Assembly (NCBI GenBank): GCA_017307915.1
Contig: JAFKGG010000376.1
Coordinates: 1 to 45,127, forward strand
Direction of reading: 5' to 3'
Length of the DNA: 45,127 nt
DNA from: Burkholderiales bacterium
GTDB lineage: Bacteria; Pseudomonadota; Gammaproteobacteria; Burkholderiales; Burkholderiaceae_E
How positions within the stretch are numbered: the first letter of the stretch is position 1; each line of letters begins with the position of its first letter. The position numbers and the translations under genes were made by a program. The notes under the pieces were generated by a model that was not told the DNA's origin, did no database searches, and saw only the letters and a list, made by a program, of their open reading frames with translations. Shown here piece after piece: positions 25,302 through 33,228 of the stretch.

Positions 25302-26170
25302 GCGTGGGTCCCATGCAAGGCTTGCTCGGCGGCATCGACCAGGTTCTCGGCGTGCCGCAGCAGCGGTATCGGCGCTTCGTCGGGCAGCGCGCGGCGCAGA
25401 TCCATCAGCGCGGCTTCCACGTAGCGGGCGCGTTCGCCGGTCGAGGAGGGCCGTGCCGCGGCGCTGTCGCTTTGCCTGTTCAGCTCGGCCGCCAAGCTGG
25501 GCGCAGTCACCGGCGCATCGCCGAGCGCGCCGGCCCAGCAGTCGAAGCCATCGGTGCGGCGCACGACGACGGCCGAGGCCAGCGCATATTCGCCGGCGCG
25601 ATGGCACAGCTTGCTGCGGCCGAAGCTGAGCAAGCGCGCACGCAGCTCGGGCACCTGCACTTCGCTGACCAGTTCGTCGACGGCGCGATCGACCTCCAAC
25701 GGGCCGCGGATGAAGCGGCGCATCGGCACCTGGCGCGAGCCGCGTACGCTGTCGAGTCGCAACTGCGCATCCAGGGCGCAGAACAGCAGCGGCCAGTCGC
25801 CCTTCGGATCGGCCAGCGCCAGGCTGCCGACCACGGTGCCTTGCTGGCGGATCGGCCGGAACGCGATGCCGGCGGCATGCCTGCGCAGCAGCTCGACGAT
25901 TGGCCGCGCCGGCGTGGGCGGCAGGTCTTCGAGCTGGGCGTGGCGCACATTGGCGCCGATGCGCAAGGTGCCATCGAGGACCAGCGTATCCAGGTCGGCC
26001 ACCTTGCCGATGGCCAGCAGCACGCTGGGCCGGACCACGCGATAGCGCATCCAGGGCAGCAGCGTCTGGCCGCCGGCGAGAATGCGGCAGTCGCTGCCCA
26101 GTGCCGACAATTGCGCGAGCACGTCGGCCTGCGTGGCGCCGATGCGCAGATCGAAGGAGGGCAGTTTCAT
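25298..26170 (-). CDS. Molybdenum hydroxylase medium subunit, FAD-binding
   Basis: The 290-residue subunit has the FAD-binding signatures of the CoxM/NdhF type: AGGQTLLPWMRYR (the usual AGGTDLLP motif) near residues 36-48 and QQGTVVGSLALADPKGDWP in place of the TIGGNIANASPAGD motif. It accepts electrons from the iron-sulfur subunit and passes them to an external acceptor, here possibly the quinone pool through CoxG. Start ATG 26170 overlaps the large-subunit stop; the very long upstream frame is antisense-like read-through in the wrong frame of the large subunit. Confidence 0.92.
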   Translation of the reverse strand: MKLPSFDLRIGATQADVLAQLSALGSDCRILAGGQTLLPWMRYRVVRPSVLLAIGKVADLDTLVLDGTLRIGANVRHAQLEDLPPTPARPIVELLRRHAAGIAFRPIRQQGTVVGSLALADPKGDWPLLFCALDAQLRLDSVRGSRQVPMRRFIRGPLEVDRAVDELVSEVQVPELRARLLSFGRSKLCHRAGEYALASAVVVRRTDGFDCWAGALGDAPVTAPSLAAELNRQSDSAAARPSSTGERARYVEAALMDLRRALPDEAPIPLLRHAENLVDAAEQALHGTHA

Positions 26171-28554
26171 GATGAGGTCGATGAGCGTGCGCGCGCGTCG
26201 CTGATCCGTGCCAGCAGGTCGTCGGGGGAGATCGGCGTGCGGTCGATGTCGATGTCGAACTGGCGCAGCGCCTGGCGCACGGCATTGGCGATCGCCGCCG
26301 GCGGACCAACGCAGCCGCCTTCGCCCATGCCCTTGATGCCGAACTCGGAGATCGGCGAGGGTGTGCACAGATGGACGATGTCGATGCGCGGTACTTCGAT
26401 CGGACTGGGCAAGGCATAGTCGCCGAAGGTGACGCAAAGGGGCTGCCCCTGGTCGCTGTAGCGCATCTGTTCGAGCAGTGCCTGGCCGATGCCTTGCGCT
26501 ACGCCGCCGCGGATCTGGCCGTCGACGATCAGCGGATTGACCAGCGTGCCGCAATCCTCGGCCACCACGTAGTGAGTGAGCTTGACGAGCCCGGTGCGCA
26601 GATCGACGCAAACGCGCGCCGCATGCACGCCATATGAGAAGGTGCCGGTCTCGACGGCCGGCCGGTAGACGCCTTCGACGGTCATGCCGGGGTCGATGTC
26701 GCGCGGCAGCCGTTGCAGCTCGACCAGCGACAAGCGCGCGATGGCCCCGTAGCTGATCGATCGGCCGTCGGGGGCATGGAACGCGTCGCCGATACGCATC
26801 AGTGCCGAAGTTTCGCAATCGAGTGCGGCGCCGGCGATCCGGCGAGCCTTTTCGAGCAAGGCGCGGGCGGCCACGGCAACCGCGCCGCCGCCCATCACGA
26901 TCGAGCGCGATGCGACCGAGCCCATGCCGTAGGGCGCGCGGCTGGTGTCGCCTTGGCGGATGCGGATCGAGCCGACGTCGATGCCGGTGATCTGCGCCGC
27001 GATCTGCGCCAGCGACGTGAAATGGCCCTGGCCATGACTGAGCGTGCCGACCTCGATGACCAGGGTGCCATCGAACGACAGGCTGGCGCGTGCTGCTTCG
27101 TGGCCGTAGATCGTTGGTGAGCCGCGGCGATGCCATTCTTCGGCGCCGTGCGCGGCTTGTTCGACGTACATCGCATAGCCGATGCCGAAGCGATAGCGGC
27201 CAGTGTCTGTGCCCGCCGCGCCATCGGCTGGCGCAGGCGGCCAATGTTCGCCAACGAAATCGCGCGCCGCGCACAAGGCCTGGTCGTAGTTGCCCGAATC
27301 GTAGAGCTGCCCCGCTGCCGTGCGATACGGAAAGCGATCGGCGCTGATCGCGTTCAGGCGTCGCAGTTCGATCGGGTCGCGCCCCAGCGTCAACGCCACT
27401 TCGTCGATGATGCGCTCCATCGCGAAGCAGGCGGCCGGACGGCCCACGCCGCGGAACGGCCCGACCGGGGTTTTGTTCGTATAGACGCCGATTGCCTCGA
27501 AGCGGTAGTTGCGGATGTCGTACGGACCGAGCATGACCGTGGCAGCCATGTTCGCTTCGATCGTGCCGGTCGAGGTCTTGGCCGAATAGGCGCCGCCGTC
27601 CACCACGATCTTGGCGTCGATCGCGTGGATGCGGCCGCTGTCGTCGAACCAGGCGCTGATCTCGTGCTCGTGCTCGCGACTGTGGTTGGAGGCTACGAAG
27701 TGCTCGTACCGGTCTTCGATCCAGCGATGCGGACGACCGGTCTTCAGCGCCATCGCCGCGACCACCAGTTCTTCGGGATACAGGTTGCTCTTGGTGCCGA
27801 AGCCGCCGCCGACGTCGGGCACGATGACGCGGATATCGGATTCGGCTATCCCTACCAAATGCTCGGCGACGAAGCTGCGCAGCAGGTGCGGGCGCTGATG
27901 CGAAACGCGCAGTACCAGCTCACCGGTGGCTTGATCGACGTAGGCCAGGCAGCCGCGGCCTTCCAGCGGCGACGCTAGCAGGCGTGCCATCGAGAAACGC
28001 CGGGTCAGCTTGCGCAAGCCCTGGCTGCCCTCGAACACCGCAGCATCGCCAAATTGCCGCGCGGTGCGCATGATGACGTTCGAACTCAGGCCGGCGTGGA
28101 TCGGCGCGCTGCCTTGCTGCACTTCACGCCAGGCGTCGAGCACCACCGGCAGCGCGTCGATGTCGGGGGTCAATTCCTCGACGATGTCTTCGGCGGCGGC
28201 GCGCGTGGGGGCCGTCACGGCGGCGATCGCCTCGCCGACGTAGCGCACGCGGTCGGTGGCCAGCAAGGGCATCGGCGCGGCGTTGAAACCCTCACGCAGC
28301 AGCCGCCCGACGATCGGCACGGTCAGCGGCGCGATCTCGGCGGCGCTCCATACCTGGCTGCGATCGATCCAGGCCGGCACGTCGATGCCGAGCAGGCGGC
28401 CATGCGCCACCGGACTACGCAGGAACGCGACTTCGACGCATCCGGGCATCGTCGCGTCGGCGACGAAGCTGGAACGCCCGGCGAGGTGTCGCGCATCCTC
28501 GAGACGGGGCAGGGCTTGGCCGATCACCTGATCGGCCGGAACAGCGGCGGTCAT
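26167..28554 (-). CDS. Molybdenum hydroxylase large (molybdopterin) subunit, xanthine-dehydrogenase family
   Basis: The 795-residue catalytic subunit has the family signatures VGEAIAAV, GGGFGTKSNLYPEE (molybdopterin loop), TPVGPFRGVGRPAACFAMER and the catalytic Glu in GIKGMGEGGCVGPPAA. The active-site loop is not the AYRCSFR loop of form I CO dehydrogenase, so this is a substrate hydroxylase rather than a CO-oxidising enzyme despite its CoxG partner. Family members hydroxylate carbon next to ring nitrogen (nicotinate, quinoline, isoquinoline, purines) or aldehydes. Gene order large-medium-small differs from the cox order M-S-L. The start is 38 bases after the Bug receptor gene; no strong ribosome site is seen. 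Confidence 0.92.
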   Translation of the reverse strand: MTAAVPADQVIGQALPRLEDARHLAGRSSFVADATMPGCVEVAFLRSPVAHGRLLGIDVPAWIDRSQVWSAAEIAPLTVPIVGRLLREGFNAAPMPLLATDRVRYVGEAIAAVTAPTRAAAEDIVEELTPDIDALPVVLDAWREVQQGSAPIHAGLSSNVIMRTARQFGDAAVFEGSQGLRKLTRRFSMARLLASPLEGRGCLAYVDQATGELVLRVSHQRPHLLRSFVAEHLVGIAESDIRVIVPDVGGGFGTKSNLYPEELVVAAMALKTGRPHRWIEDRYEHFVASNHSREHEHEISAWFDDSGRIHAIDAKIVVDGGAYSAKTSTGTIEANMAATVMLGPYDIRNYRFEAIGVYTNKTPVGPFRGVGRPAACFAMERIIDEVALTLGRDPIELRRLNAISADRFPYRTAAGQLYDSGNYDQALCAARDFVGEHWPPAPADGAAGTDTGRYRFGIGYAMYVEQAAHGAEEWHRRGSPTIYGHEAARASLSFDGTLVIEVGTLSHGQGHFTSLAQIAAQITGIDVGSIRIRQGDTSRAPYGMGSVASRSIVMGGGAVAVAARALLEKARRIAGAALDCETSALMRIGDAFHAPDGRSISYGAIARLSLVELQRLPRDIDPGMTVEGVYRPAVETGTFSYGVHAARVCVDLRTGLVKLTHYVVAEDCGTLVNPLIVDGQIRGGVAQGIGQALLEQMRYSDQGQPLCVTFGDYALPSPIEVPRIDIVHLCTPSPISEFGIKGMGEGGCVGPPAAIANAVRQALRQFDIDIDRTPISPDDLLARISDARARSSTSS

Positions 28555-28591
28555 GGCAGCTTGAAGCGGCGGCGAGTCGGCAGATGGCCGC

Positions 28592-29578
28592 TCAGTTCAC
28601 GCTGATCTTGGCGCCGCGGATGATCGCGCCCCACTTGCCCGAATCCTGCCGCATACGGTCGAGCATTTCCTGCGTGCTGCCGCCGGTGGGGGCCATGCCG
28701 AGTTCGAGCAGCCGGGTACGCACGTCGGCTTGTTTCAGGATGGCGTTGATGCGCTGATTCAGATCATTGACGATGGCGTCGGGGGTCGCCGCCGGTGCCA
28801 TCAGCACGAACCAGCTCGACAGGTCGACGCTGGGCAGGCCGGCCTCGGCCAGCGTCGGTACGTCGGGCAGCGACGGAAAGCGTTGCGGCGCGGCGATCGC
28901 CAGCACGCGCAGGCGGCCGGCCTGCATCTGGCCGCGCGCCGGGCCAAGGTTTTCCATGCCGAAATCGACTTCACCGGCGGCCAGGGCCGTGACTGCCGGG
29001 CCGCTGCCCTTGTAGGGAACGTGCGTGGCTTCGAAGCCGGCATTGGCGCGCAGCCATTCGCCGGCCAGATGCAGCGTGCTGCCGGCACCGGCCGAACCGA
29101 AGTTCAAGCCATTGCTCCGGCTGCGGGCAGCCTGCAGGAACTCGCGCGTGTTCTTCGCCTTGACGCTGGGGCCGACGATCAGCAATGCCGGAACGTCCAC
29201 CAGCGGGGCTACCGGCCGCAGATCGCGCGATGCGTCATACGGCATCGACGAGTTCAGGTGTACGTTGTTGATCAGCGAAGTGGTGCCCAGCAACAGGGTG
29301 TGGCCGTCGGGCGCCGAGCGGATCACGTACGAGGTGCCGATCTGCGTGCTGGCACCCGGTTTGTTTTCCACGATGACCGCTTGTTTCAGGTCTTCGGACA
29401 GCTTCTGGGCGATCAGGCGTGCGGTGATGTCCGAGCCGCCGCCGGCTGCGAAGGGCACGACGATCGTGATTGGCTTGGCTGGGGATAGCGTCTGCGCAAA
29501 GGCTGCCGGACAGACGGCGCAGGACAGCAAGGAAACAAGCGCGGCGGTGAATTGCCTCTTGGGAAGTGTGATCGACAT
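28592..29578 (-). CDS. Bug/TctC-family periplasmic binding receptor
   Basis: The 328-residue protein has a Sec signal (FTAALVSLLSCAVCPAAFAQ) and the Bug family pattern: KPITIVVPFAAGGGSDITAR, VENKPGASTQIGT and the THVPYKGSGPAVTALAAGEV segment. Bug receptors, greatly expanded in Burkholderiales, bind carboxylates such as citrate, nicotinate, terephthalate or other aromatic acids and either feed tripartite TctAB transporters or act as sensors. No TctA/TctB genes are near, so it is an orphan receptor. It is the first gene of the nine-gene operon, with GGAG upstream, and is the best single clue that the operon substrate is a carboxylic acid. Confidence 0.93.
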   Translation of the reverse strand: MSITLPKRQFTAALVSLLSCAVCPAAFAQTLSPAKPITIVVPFAAGGGSDITARLIAQKLSEDLKQAVIVENKPGASTQIGTSYVIRSAPDGHTLLLGTTSLINNVHLNSSMPYDASRDLRPVAPLVDVPALLIVGPSVKAKNTREFLQAARSRSNGLNFGSAGAGSTLHLAGEWLRANAGFEATHVPYKGSGPAVTALAAGEVDFGMENLGPARGQMQAGRLRVLAIAAPQRFPSLPDVPTLAEAGLPSVDLSSWFVLMAPAATPDAIVNDLNQRINAILKQADVRTRLLELGMAPTGGSTQEMLDRMRQDSGKWGAIIRGAKISVN

Positions 29579-29606
29579 CAGACTTTCTCCATGAAGATTA
29601 TCAGTT

Positions 29607-29622
29607 ATAAAGTATACTTTAT
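29607..29622. promoter_or_regulatory. Perfect 16-base palindrome, probable GntR/FCD operator
   Basis: ATAAAGTATACTTTAT is a perfect 16-base palindrome. FadR/FCD-type GntR proteins bind short inverted repeats with a GT-N-AC core, which GTATAC provides. It lies between the Bug-receptor gene and the divergent gntR gene in a markedly AT-rich stretch, at or just after the predicted transcription start of the catabolic operon. Confidence 0.65.
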
Positions 29623-29629
29623 TAAATCT

Positions 29630-29659
29630 AATTTATCAGTGCGGTATGCTTGCCGTCAA
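29630..29659 (-). promoter_or_regulatory. Putative sigma-70 promoter of the nine-gene catabolic operon
   Basis: On the minus strand, TTGACG (29659-29654), 18 bases, then TAAATT (29635-29630) form a reasonable promoter. The palindromic operator starts about seven bases downstream, so a bound GntR regulator would hinder initiation. The predicted leader to the receptor ATG is about 45 bases. Confidence 0.5.
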
Positions 29660-29738
29660 GAACCTCATTCCCCGATAGTCAGGGTCGTACGGCCGGAGCG
29701 CCTTGCCGGCCGCATCGATCCCTCTGAAGAGCCCAGAC

Positions 29739-30479
29739 ATGGAGCGAGACGCAGTCTCCAACATCCGCCTGCTGCCGCAGGCTCTGCCCGCACAGAACCT
29801 GCCGACGCAGGTGCAGAACGTGTTGTTCGACGCGATTCTCACCGGCATGCTGGCGCCGGGCGAACGACTGCTGGTTGATGAAATCGCCGAGCATTTCGGC
29901 ATCAGCAAGATTCCGGTGCGCGAAGCGCTCAAGGCGCTCGAAGTCAGCGGCTGGGTGCAAAGCCTGCCCCGGCGCGGCACCTACGTGACGCCGCTGACCT
30001 GGACCGAATTGCGCCAGGCCTTCGAGATGCGCCGTGTCATCGAACCCTACATTGCGCGGCGCGCTGCCGAACGCCGCTCCGAAGCGCATCTGGTCGAGCT
30101 GGAGCAACTGGTGCTCGACGGCATGGAGGCGATCCGCCGCGGCGACATCGTCGCCACCACGGCGATCAACAGCCGCTTCCATTCGGTGATCGCACAGACG
30201 GTCGACAACACGATGCTCGGCGACACGGTGCGCGACCTGGAGTTCCGGTTACGCCGCTATTTCGTTGCGGTGGAGTGGCAGCAGCGGCGCGAATCGATAT
30301 CGCAGCACCAGGCGATCTTCGAAGCGATTCGCGACCGTGACGCGGCGCGCGCCGAACGATTGACGCTGGAACACCTGGATCACACCGAATCGCTGGCGCA
30401 CGAGTCGGTCGCCCGCCATCTGGAGCCGGCCGACGCCGCCAGCAGCGAGTTCTCGTTGAACCAGGCGCCCAATCCCTGA
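29739..30479 (+). CDS. GntR-family regulator, FCD (FadR) subfamily
   Basis: The 246-residue protein has a winged helix with ERLLVDEIAEHFGISKIPVR EAL (about residues 45-67) and RRGTYVTPL wing, followed by the all-helical FCD domain, with the metal-site elements FEMRRVIEP, the NSRFHSVIAQ His and ISQHQAIFEAI His. FCD regulators sense organic acids through a bound metal and usually repress a divergent catabolic operon until the ligand appears, here the hydroxylase/dioxygenase operon. ATG 29739 is preferred over TTG 29703 because of its position after GAAGAG and family length. Confidence 0.9.
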   Translation: MERDAVSNIRLLPQALPAQNLPTQVQNVLFDAILTGMLAPGERLLVDEIAEHFGISKIPVREALKALEVSGWVQSLPRRGTYVTPLTWTELRQAFEMRRVIEPYIARRAAERRSEAHLVELEQLVLDGMEAIRRGDIVATTAINSRFHSVIAQTVDNTMLGDTVRDLEFRLRRYFVAVEWQQRRESISQHQAIFEAIRDRDAARAERLTLEHLDHTESLAHESVARHLEPADAASSEFSLNQAPNP

Positions 30480-30536
30480 GCGGCCGAGGCGCTGGCTGCG
30501 CCCTCGTTGCCGTTCGCGCGCGGGCGGGCTGTGCCG

Positions 30537-31712
30537 TTACTTCGACAGCTCGCGCATCGCCCGCTCCAGCCCCTGCAGCGTCACCGGGTACATCCGGTTG
30601 TGCACGATCTGCCGGATCACGCCGATCGACTGCCGGTATTCCCAGACGCCCTCGGGCTCGGGGTTCAACCAGGCGTGCTTCGGAAAGCGTTCGAGCAGGC
30701 GGCGCAGCCAGACGGCGCCGGGTTCCTCGTTGTTGTATTCGACCGAACCGCCGGGTTGCAGCACTTCATACGGGCTCATCGTGGCGTCGCCGACGAAGAT
30801 CAGCCGGTAGTCGGGGTTGTACTTGCGCAGGATGTCCCAGGTCGGGAAGCGTTCGGCGTGGCGGCGGCGGTTGTTCTTCCACAGGAAATCGTAGACGCAG
30901 TTGTGGAAGTAATAGAACTCGAGGTGCTTGAACTCGGTCTTGGCCGCCGAGAACAGTTCCTCGGTCTGCTTGATGTGATCGTCCATCGTGCCGCCCACGT
31001 CGAGCAGCATCAGCACCTTGATCGTGTTGTGCCGCTCCGGCACCATGCGGATGTCGAGATAACCGGCATTGCGCGCCGTCGACGCGATCGTGTCGTCCAG
31101 ATCCAGCTCTTCGGCGGCGCCTTCGCGCGCGAACTTGCGCAGCCGGCGCAGCGCCACCTTGATGTTGCGCGTGCCCAGTTCGATCTGGTCGTCGTAGTCG
31201 CGATAGGCGCGCTGCTCCCACACCTTCACCGCAGTGCGGTTGCCGGCCGAGGGGCCACCGATGCGGATGCCTTCAGGGTTGTAGCCGCCGTTGCCGAACG
31301 GCGAAGTGCCGTTGGTGCCGATCCATTTGCTGCCCCCCTGGTGGCGTTCCTTCTGTTCTTCGAGCAGTTGGCGCAGGCGCTCCATCAGCTTGTCCAGCCC
31401 GCCCATGGCCTCGATCGCGGCTTTTTCCTCGGCAGTGAACTCGCGCTGCAACTGGCGTTTCAGCCATTCCAGCGGCAGGTCGATGTCGATGCCCTGAATC
31501 GCCTGCACGCCCTTGAAGTAGCCGGCGAAGGCCTTGTCGAACTTGTCGAAGTTGCGTTCATCTTTGACCAGCGTGGCGCGCGACAGATAGTAGAACTCGT
31601 CGATCGACGCGCCGATCACGTGTTCGCGCATCGCTTCGAGCAACAGCAGGTATTCCTTGATCGACACCGGCAGCTTCGAGTGGCGCAGATGCAGGAAGAA
31701 ATCGATCAGCAT
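30537..31712 (-). CDS. VWA-domain protein, CoxE-like, with degenerate MIDAS
   Basis: The 391-residue protein starts with the conserved MLIDFFLHLRHSKLPVSIKE segment of CoxE/YehP-type proteins and ends with a von Willebrand A domain. The MIDAS Asp-x-Ser-x-Ser motif is present only as VLMLLDVGGTMDD, so two serines are replaced by glycine and the Thr retained: metal binding may be altered. Partner MoxR ATPase lies two genes upstream. CoxD-CoxE pairs insert sulfur and copper into CO dehydrogenase, and related pairs remodel other metalloenzymes. The pair is widespread in betaproteobacteria, so a link to the neighbouring molybdenum hydroxylase is only suggestive. Confidence 0.83.
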   Translation of the reverse strand: MLIDFFLHLRHSKLPVSIKEYLLLLEAMREHVIGASIDEFYYLSRATLVKDERNFDKFDKAFAGYFKGVQAIQGIDIDLPLEWLKRQLQREFTAEEKAAIEAMGGLDKLMERLRQLLEEQKERHQGGSKWIGTNGTSPFGNGGYNPEGIRIGGPSAGNRTAVKVWEQRAYRDYDDQIELGTRNIKVALRRLRKFAREGAAEELDLDDTIASTARNAGYLDIRMVPERHNTIKVLMLLDVGGTMDDHIKQTEELFSAAKTEFKHLEFYYFHNCVYDFLWKNNRRRHAERFPTWDILRKYNPDYRLIFVGDATMSPYEVLQPGGSVEYNNEEPGAVWLRRLLERFPKHAWLNPEPEGVWEYRQSIGVIRQIVHNRMYPVTLQGLERAMRELSK

Positions 31713-31730
31713 GGCGTCGCCTTCAATCGG

Positions 31731-32342
31731 TTACGAGCGGGCGCCGGCGCGCGGCTGCTCCAGTTTCCAGCGCAGGTTCGAGCGAACCGCCGGCCACTCG
31801 GCCGCCACGATGCTGTACACGCAGGTGTCGCGCAGCGAGCCGTCGGGCGCGATCTGGTGCTGGCGCAGAATGCCGTCGAGCTTGGCGCCGAGCCGCTCGA
31901 TGGCGCGCCGGCTGGCCTGGTTCATGAAATGGGTGCGCAGTTCGACGGCGATCGTGTTCAGCGTCTCGAACGCATGGCCCAGCAGCAGCAGCTTGCATTC
32001 GGTGTTCAGCGCCGAGCGCTGCGCGCTGGCCGAATACCAGGTGTGGCCGATTTCCAGCCGGCGGTGCCGTGTCTCGACGTTGAAGTAGCGCGTGCAGCCG
32101 ACGATGCGATCGTCGGACAGGCGCCGCACGGCGAAGGGCAGCGCGCCGGTCTCATCGCGCATGCGCAGCGCATTGGCTACGTAGTCGTCGATCTGATCGG
32201 GGTGCGGGGCGCTGGTATACCACAGCCGCCACAGCTCGCCGTCATGCGCCGCTGCCGCCAGTGCCGGCGCATGCGAGGCGGCCAGCGGTTCGAGCTGTGC
32301 GTGCATGCCGCGCAGCGTGATCGGTTCGATCCAGTGGGTCAT
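31731..32342 (-). CDS. GNAT-family N-acetyltransferase (RimJ/RimL type)
   Basis: The 203-residue protein has the acetyltransferase fold: an N-terminal LEPLAASHAPAL, IVGCTRYFNVETRHRRLEIG and TWYSASAQRSALNTECKLLL, the acetyl-CoA-binding region, then HAFETLNTIAVELRTHFMNQ ASRRAIERLGAK. This pattern is that of the RimJ/RimL/SAT branch, which acetylates protein N-termini or small amines. It sits between the moxR-like and coxE-like genes with gaps of 43 and 18 bases, so it is transcribed with them. Substrate unknown. Confidence 0.83.
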   Translation of the reverse strand: MTHWIEPITLRGMHAQLEPLAASHAPALAAAAHDGELWRLWYTSAPHPDQIDDYVANALRMRDETGALPFAVRRLSDDRIVGCTRYFNVETRHRRLEIGHTWYSASAQRSALNTECKLLLLGHAFETLNTIAVELRTHFMNQASRRAIERLGAKLDGILRQHQIAPDGSLRDTCVYSIVAAEWPAVRSNLRWKLEQPRAGARS

Positions 32343-32385
32343 CGTGTGCGTGCCGTGCAGTGAGCGCTGCCTGCCGCCGGCAGCT

Positions 32386-33228
32386 TCAGCGGTTGTGCCG
32401 TGCCATGAAGATCAGCCGTTCGAACAGGTGCACGTCTTGTTCGTTCTTCAGCAGCGCGCCGTGCAGCGGCGGGATCACCGCCTTGCTGTCCTGCGAGCGC
32501 AGTGCCTCGGGCGGGATGTCTTCGGCGACCAGCAGCTTCAGCCAGTCGAGCAGCTCGGACGTCGACGGCTTCTTCTTCAGCCCCGGCAGCTCGCGGATCT
32601 GGAAGAAGGCTTCGAGCGCTTCCTTCAGCAGCTGCTTTTTCAGGTTCGGGAAGTGGACGTCGACGATCGCCTGCATCGTCTCTTTGTCGGGAAACTTGAT
32701 GTAGTGGAAGAAGCAGCGACGCAGGAACGCGTCGGGCAGTTCCTTTTCGTTGTTCGACGTGATCATCACCACCGGCCGGTGGCGCGCGCGGATCAGCTGC
32801 CGCGTCTCGTACACGTAGAACTCCATGCGGTCGATTTCGCGCAGCAGATCGTTGGGGAACTCGATGTCGGCCTTGTCGATCTCGTCGATCAGCAGCACTA
32901 CCGGCCGCTCGGATTCGAAGGCCTGCCACAGCACGCCTTTGACGATGTAGTTGTGGATGTCCTTGACGCGCTCTTCGCCCAGTTGCGAATCGCGCAGCCG
33001 CGACACCGCATCGTATTCATACAGGCCCTGCTGCGCCTTGGTGGTCGATTTGATGTGCCACTGCAGCAGCGGCATGTCGAGCGCGGCGGCCACTTCCTCG
33101 GCCAGCATCGTCTTGCCGGTGCCGGGCTCGCCCTTGATCAGCAGCGGGCGTTGCAGCTGGATCGCGGCGTTGACGGCGAGCTTGAGGTCGTCGGTCGCGA
33201 CGTAGGAATCAGTACCCTGGAATCGCAT
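32386..33228 (-). CDS. MoxR-family AAA+ ATPase (CoxD-like)
   Basis: The 280-residue AAA+ protein has Walker A GEPGTGKTMLAEE, Walker B VVLLIDEIDKAD, sensor 1 (VVMITSNNEKELPDAF) and the arginine-finger region AFLRRCFFHYI. MoxR ATPases act as chaperones for metalloprotein maturation together with a VWA partner, encoded downstream. The start is set at ATG 33228 (MRFQGTDSYVATDDLKLAVN), which is where homologues begin; the frame is open to 33276. It is the first gene of the moxR-GNAT-VWA unit and faces away from the cytochrome genes. Confidence 0.9.
   Translation of the reverse strand: MRFQGTDSYVATDDLKLAVNAAIQLQRPLLIKGEPGTGKTMLAEEVAAALDMPLLQWHIKSTTKAQQGLYEYDAVSRLRDSQLGEERVKDIHNYIVKGVLWQAFESERPVVLLIDEIDKADIEFPNDLLREIDRMEFYVYETRQLIRARHRPVVMITSNNEKELPDAFLRRCFFHYIKFPDKETMQAIVDVHFPNLKKQLLKEALEAFFQIRELPGLKKKPSTSELLDWLKLLVAEDIPPEALRSQDSKAVIPPLHGALLKNEQDVHLFERLIFMARHNR

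Noticed and set aside
24810-28554. Aerobic CO dehydrogenase (CoxMSL)
   Set aside because: CoxG and CoxD/E-like genes suggest it, but the large subunit lacks the AYRCSFR loop and the gene order is different.
22012-28554. Canonical nicotinate (nicABCDEFX) cluster
   Set aside because: The monooxygenase has NicC length, but the hydroxylase has three subunits with separate FAD subunit, ring cleavage is LigB-type and no NicF or NicE genes are seen.
30507-32363. 618-codon plus-strand frame opposite the VWA and GNAT genes
   Set aside because: A shadow of the minus-strand genes, which have conserved domains and normal spacing.
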